8,471 bases of DNA from Thermodesulfobacteriota bacterium (GTDB lineage: Bacteria > Desulfobacterota > BSN033 > UBA1163), in NCBI GenBank assembly GCA_030024065.1, contig JASEIE010000176.1, positions 1-8,471 on the forward strand. Direction: 5' to 3'. Position numbers and translations under genes: made by a program. This document shows positions 7,797 through 8,471 of this stretch, piece after piece (position 1 is the stretch's first letter; each line of letters opens with the position of its first letter). Below the pieces are notes generated by a model. That model made no database searches, was not told where the DNA came from, and saw nothing but the letters and a program-made list of their open reading frames with translations.

Positions 7797-8015
7797 TTAA
7801 CTGACAGCCCTTTTTAACAACTCGCGGATGAGACTGGATAACCCTGAATCAACAATTCCTAAAAAGAAGGCGATGATGAAAACAGCAACGAGAACAACAG
7901 CCGTACCGGAAAGAGTAGTCTTTCTGGATGGCCAGGTGACCTTCTTCAGCTCTATCTTCACTTCCCTTAAGAACTGCTTAATCCCTTCAAACTTTTCTCG
8001 AACAGAAAAAGCCAT
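7797..8015 (-). CDS. secE: Preprotein translocase subunit SecE
   Basis: A small single-span inner-membrane subunit of the SecYEG translocon, which clamps the SecY halves. The conserved amphipathic segment FLREVKIELKKVTWPSRK precedes one hydrophobic segment, AVVLVAVFIIAFFLGIVDSG, and the tail is short. At 72 residues (75 if GTG 8024 is used) it is the short one-helix form typical of most bacteria, not the three-helix form of E. coli. ATG 8015 has GGAGG 2 nt upstream, a close spacing. GTG 8024 has AGGA slightly farther away; the choice between them is uncertain. It sits between tRNA-Trp and nusG, a widespread arrangement. Confidence 0.94.
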   Translation of the reverse strand: MAFSVREKFEGIKQFLREVKIELKKVTWPSRKTTLSGTAVVLVAVFIIAFFLGIVDSGLSSLIRELLKRAVS

Positions 8016-8041
8016 CTCCTCCACTCATCCTAATGACAGAT

Positions 8042-8108
8042 TGGCAGGCCCTAAACCATGTAAGGTTCAGGGCTCTTGCCATGCACCTTACATGGTCCAT
8101 GGCAGGCC
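8042..8108. repeat. Duplicated tRNA-Trp 3' end flanking a long hairpin
   Basis: The 9-mer TGGCAGGCC occurs at 8042..8050 and again at 8100..8108. On the minus strand this is GGCCTGCCA, exactly the last nine bases of the tRNA including its CCA. Between the two copies lies a palindrome at 8055..8096: ACCATGTAAGGT (8055..8066) pairs perfectly with 8085..8096. The stem then continues past one mismatch with two pairs, a second mismatch, and three more pairs closing the tetraloop 8074..8077. No T-run follows, so it does not look like a terminator. It could be a small inserted palindrome with tRNA-end duplication, or a processing signal. Confidence 0.7.
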
Positions 8109-8176
8109 AGGAGGGATTCGAACCCCCATCACCCGGATTTGGAGTCCGGTGCTCTATCCGTTAGAGCTACTGGCCT
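8100..8176 (-). tRNA. trnW: tRNA-Trp (anticodon CCA), CCA tail encoded
   Basis: A full cloverleaf can be drawn on the minus strand. The acceptor arms are AGGCCAG and CTGGCCT (7 bp). The D arm is GCTC/GAGC with a 9-nt loop. The anticodon stem is CCGGA/TCCGG with loop CTCCAAA, placing anticodon CCA at 8142..8140. There is a 5-nt variable region, and the T arm is GGGGG/CCCTC with loop TTCGAAT. The discriminator base is G, followed by a genomically encoded CCA (8102..8100). CCA reads UGG, and G at the discriminator position agrees with bacterial tRNA-Trp identity. Its place between rpmG and secE is common in bacteria. Confidence 0.97.
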
Positions 8177-8187
8177 ATTTTTCGTTT

Positions 8188-8257
8188 GTGGCATGTTGAA
8201 AGTGGAATGTGGTTTAAAAAAAATTCTATCCTCAACCTGCCACCTTCCACTCTCCCT
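8188..8257. repeat. Inverted heptad-repeat array, copy 3 (rpmG-tRNA gap)
   Basis: Third member of the family. Minus-strand units run from 8257 down to 8223 (AGGGAGA, GTGGAAG, and three more degenerate units). Plus-strand units run from 8188 to 8215 (GTGGCAT, GTTGAAA, and two more). Arms 8198..8212 and 8240..8254 pair over 15 positions with one mismatch and one G-T wobble. It begins 3 bp after the rpmG stop. A run of eight T on the transcribed strand (8223..8216) lies in the loop, not after the stem. Confidence 0.7.
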
Positions 8258-8259
8258 CA

Positions 8260-8409
8260 TTACTTTGTCTCTTTATGAACAGTATGCCTTCGACAGAAAC
8301 GGCAATACTTCTTTAATTCCAACTTGTCCGGAGTGGTCCGTTTATTCTTCATCGTAGAATAATTTCTTCGTTTACACTCTGAACAGGCCAAATTTAAAAT
8401 ATTCCTCAT
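8260..8409 (-). CDS. rpmG: 50S ribosomal protein bL33 (zinc-ribbon form)
   Basis: A 49-residue protein of the large subunit, located near the E site. It reads from [15 protein letters not shown] to HTVHKETK, with a typical central [11 protein letters not shown] segment. Two CxxC pairs, C9/C12 and C36/C39, mark the zinc-binding version of L33; paralogues lacking the cysteines exist in other bacteria. The ATG start has GGAG (8420..8417) 7 nt upstream. The gene stands 35 bp after tuf and is followed by tRNA-Trp, the usual order. Its stop codon TAA is followed within 3 bp by a heptad-repeat array. Confidence 0.95.
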   Translation of the reverse strand: MRNILNLACSECKRRNYSTMKNKRTTPDKLELKKYCRFCRRHTVHKETK

Positions 8410-8444
8410 TCACACACTCCATATGGAAAATCGATATCGCGAAC

Positions 8445-8471
8445 TTACTCCAGGACTTCGCTGATGACGCC
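8445..8471 (-). CDS. tuf: Elongation factor Tu, last eight codons (runs off the window)
   Basis: The minus-strand frame ending in TAA at 8447..8445 reads GVISEVLE, which matches the conserved EF-Tu C-terminus (typically GVVTEI.E or GVISEI.E). Its position directly upstream of rpmG, tRNA-Trp, secE and nusG is the standard location of a tuf gene. Only this tail is visible, so completeness of the gene cannot be judged. Confidence 0.85.
   Translation of the reverse strand, partial: GVISEVLE

Noticed and set aside
8213..8239. Run of eight T on the transcribed strand as an intrinsic terminator after rpmG
   Set aside because: The T-run is in the loop between the heptad arms, not directly after a GC-rich stem, so it does not fit a terminator.

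Overview
The window is a run of translation and transcription housekeeping genes, all on the minus strand. In transcription order (high to low coordinates) they are: the 3' end of tuf, rpmG, tRNA-Trp(CCA), secE, nusG, rplK, rplA, rplJ, rplL, rpoB and the 5' end of rpoC. This is the classical bacterial secE-nusG / L11-L1-L10-L12 / beta-beta' cluster. The L33 sequence, the GC-balanced coding regions and the RpoB/RpoC sequences suggest a Gram-negative, Desulfobacterota/Deltaproteobacteria-like bacterium. That placement is an impression from remembered sequences, not a computed one.

The most notable coding observation is in rpoB. The predicted beta subunit is 1487 residues, against 1342 in E. coli. 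Between two strongly conserved beta segments (the [11 protein letters not shown] stretch and the [10 protein letters not shown] stretch) it carries about 85 residues that align with the middle domain (domain II) of ribosomal protein L1. The alignment includes the L1 signature region (IATP..., KIL.P.GL.P). The closest comparison available is the L1 gene rplA, about 3 kb upstream in the same operon. By eye the two are about 40% identical, so this looks like an old capture of an L1 domain II module into RNA polymerase. I know of no description of such an insertion.

The spaces between genes are also unusual. (1) The 313-bp rpoB-rpoC gap holds a 220-bp MITE-like palindromic element with 13-bp perfect terminal inverted repeats flanked by TTTA on both sides. 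It abuts the rpoC Shine-Dalgarno sequence. (2) Three gaps (after rpmG, rplJ and rpoB) hold the same kind of repeat: a degenerate 7-bp tandem array with consensus near GTGGAAA, followed after a short spacer by the same array inverted, so the transcript can fold into a long hairpin. Each copy starts at or just after a stop codon. In rplJ and rpoB the array supplies the stop codon itself. (3) Directly behind tRNA-Trp is a 42-nt near-perfect hairpin followed by a second copy of the 9-nt tRNA 3' end, GGCCTGCCA, which resembles an attachment-site or insertion duplication.

The genes form a coherent unit. EF-Tu, L33, L11, L1, L10 and L7/L12 serve the ribosome and its factor-binding stalk. NusG couples RNA polymerase to translation, SecE is part of the translocon, and RpoB/RpoC are the catalytic core of RNA polymerase. 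The repeat hairpins sit where differential mRNA processing or stability between ribosomal and polymerase cistrons would be plausible, but that role is inference.
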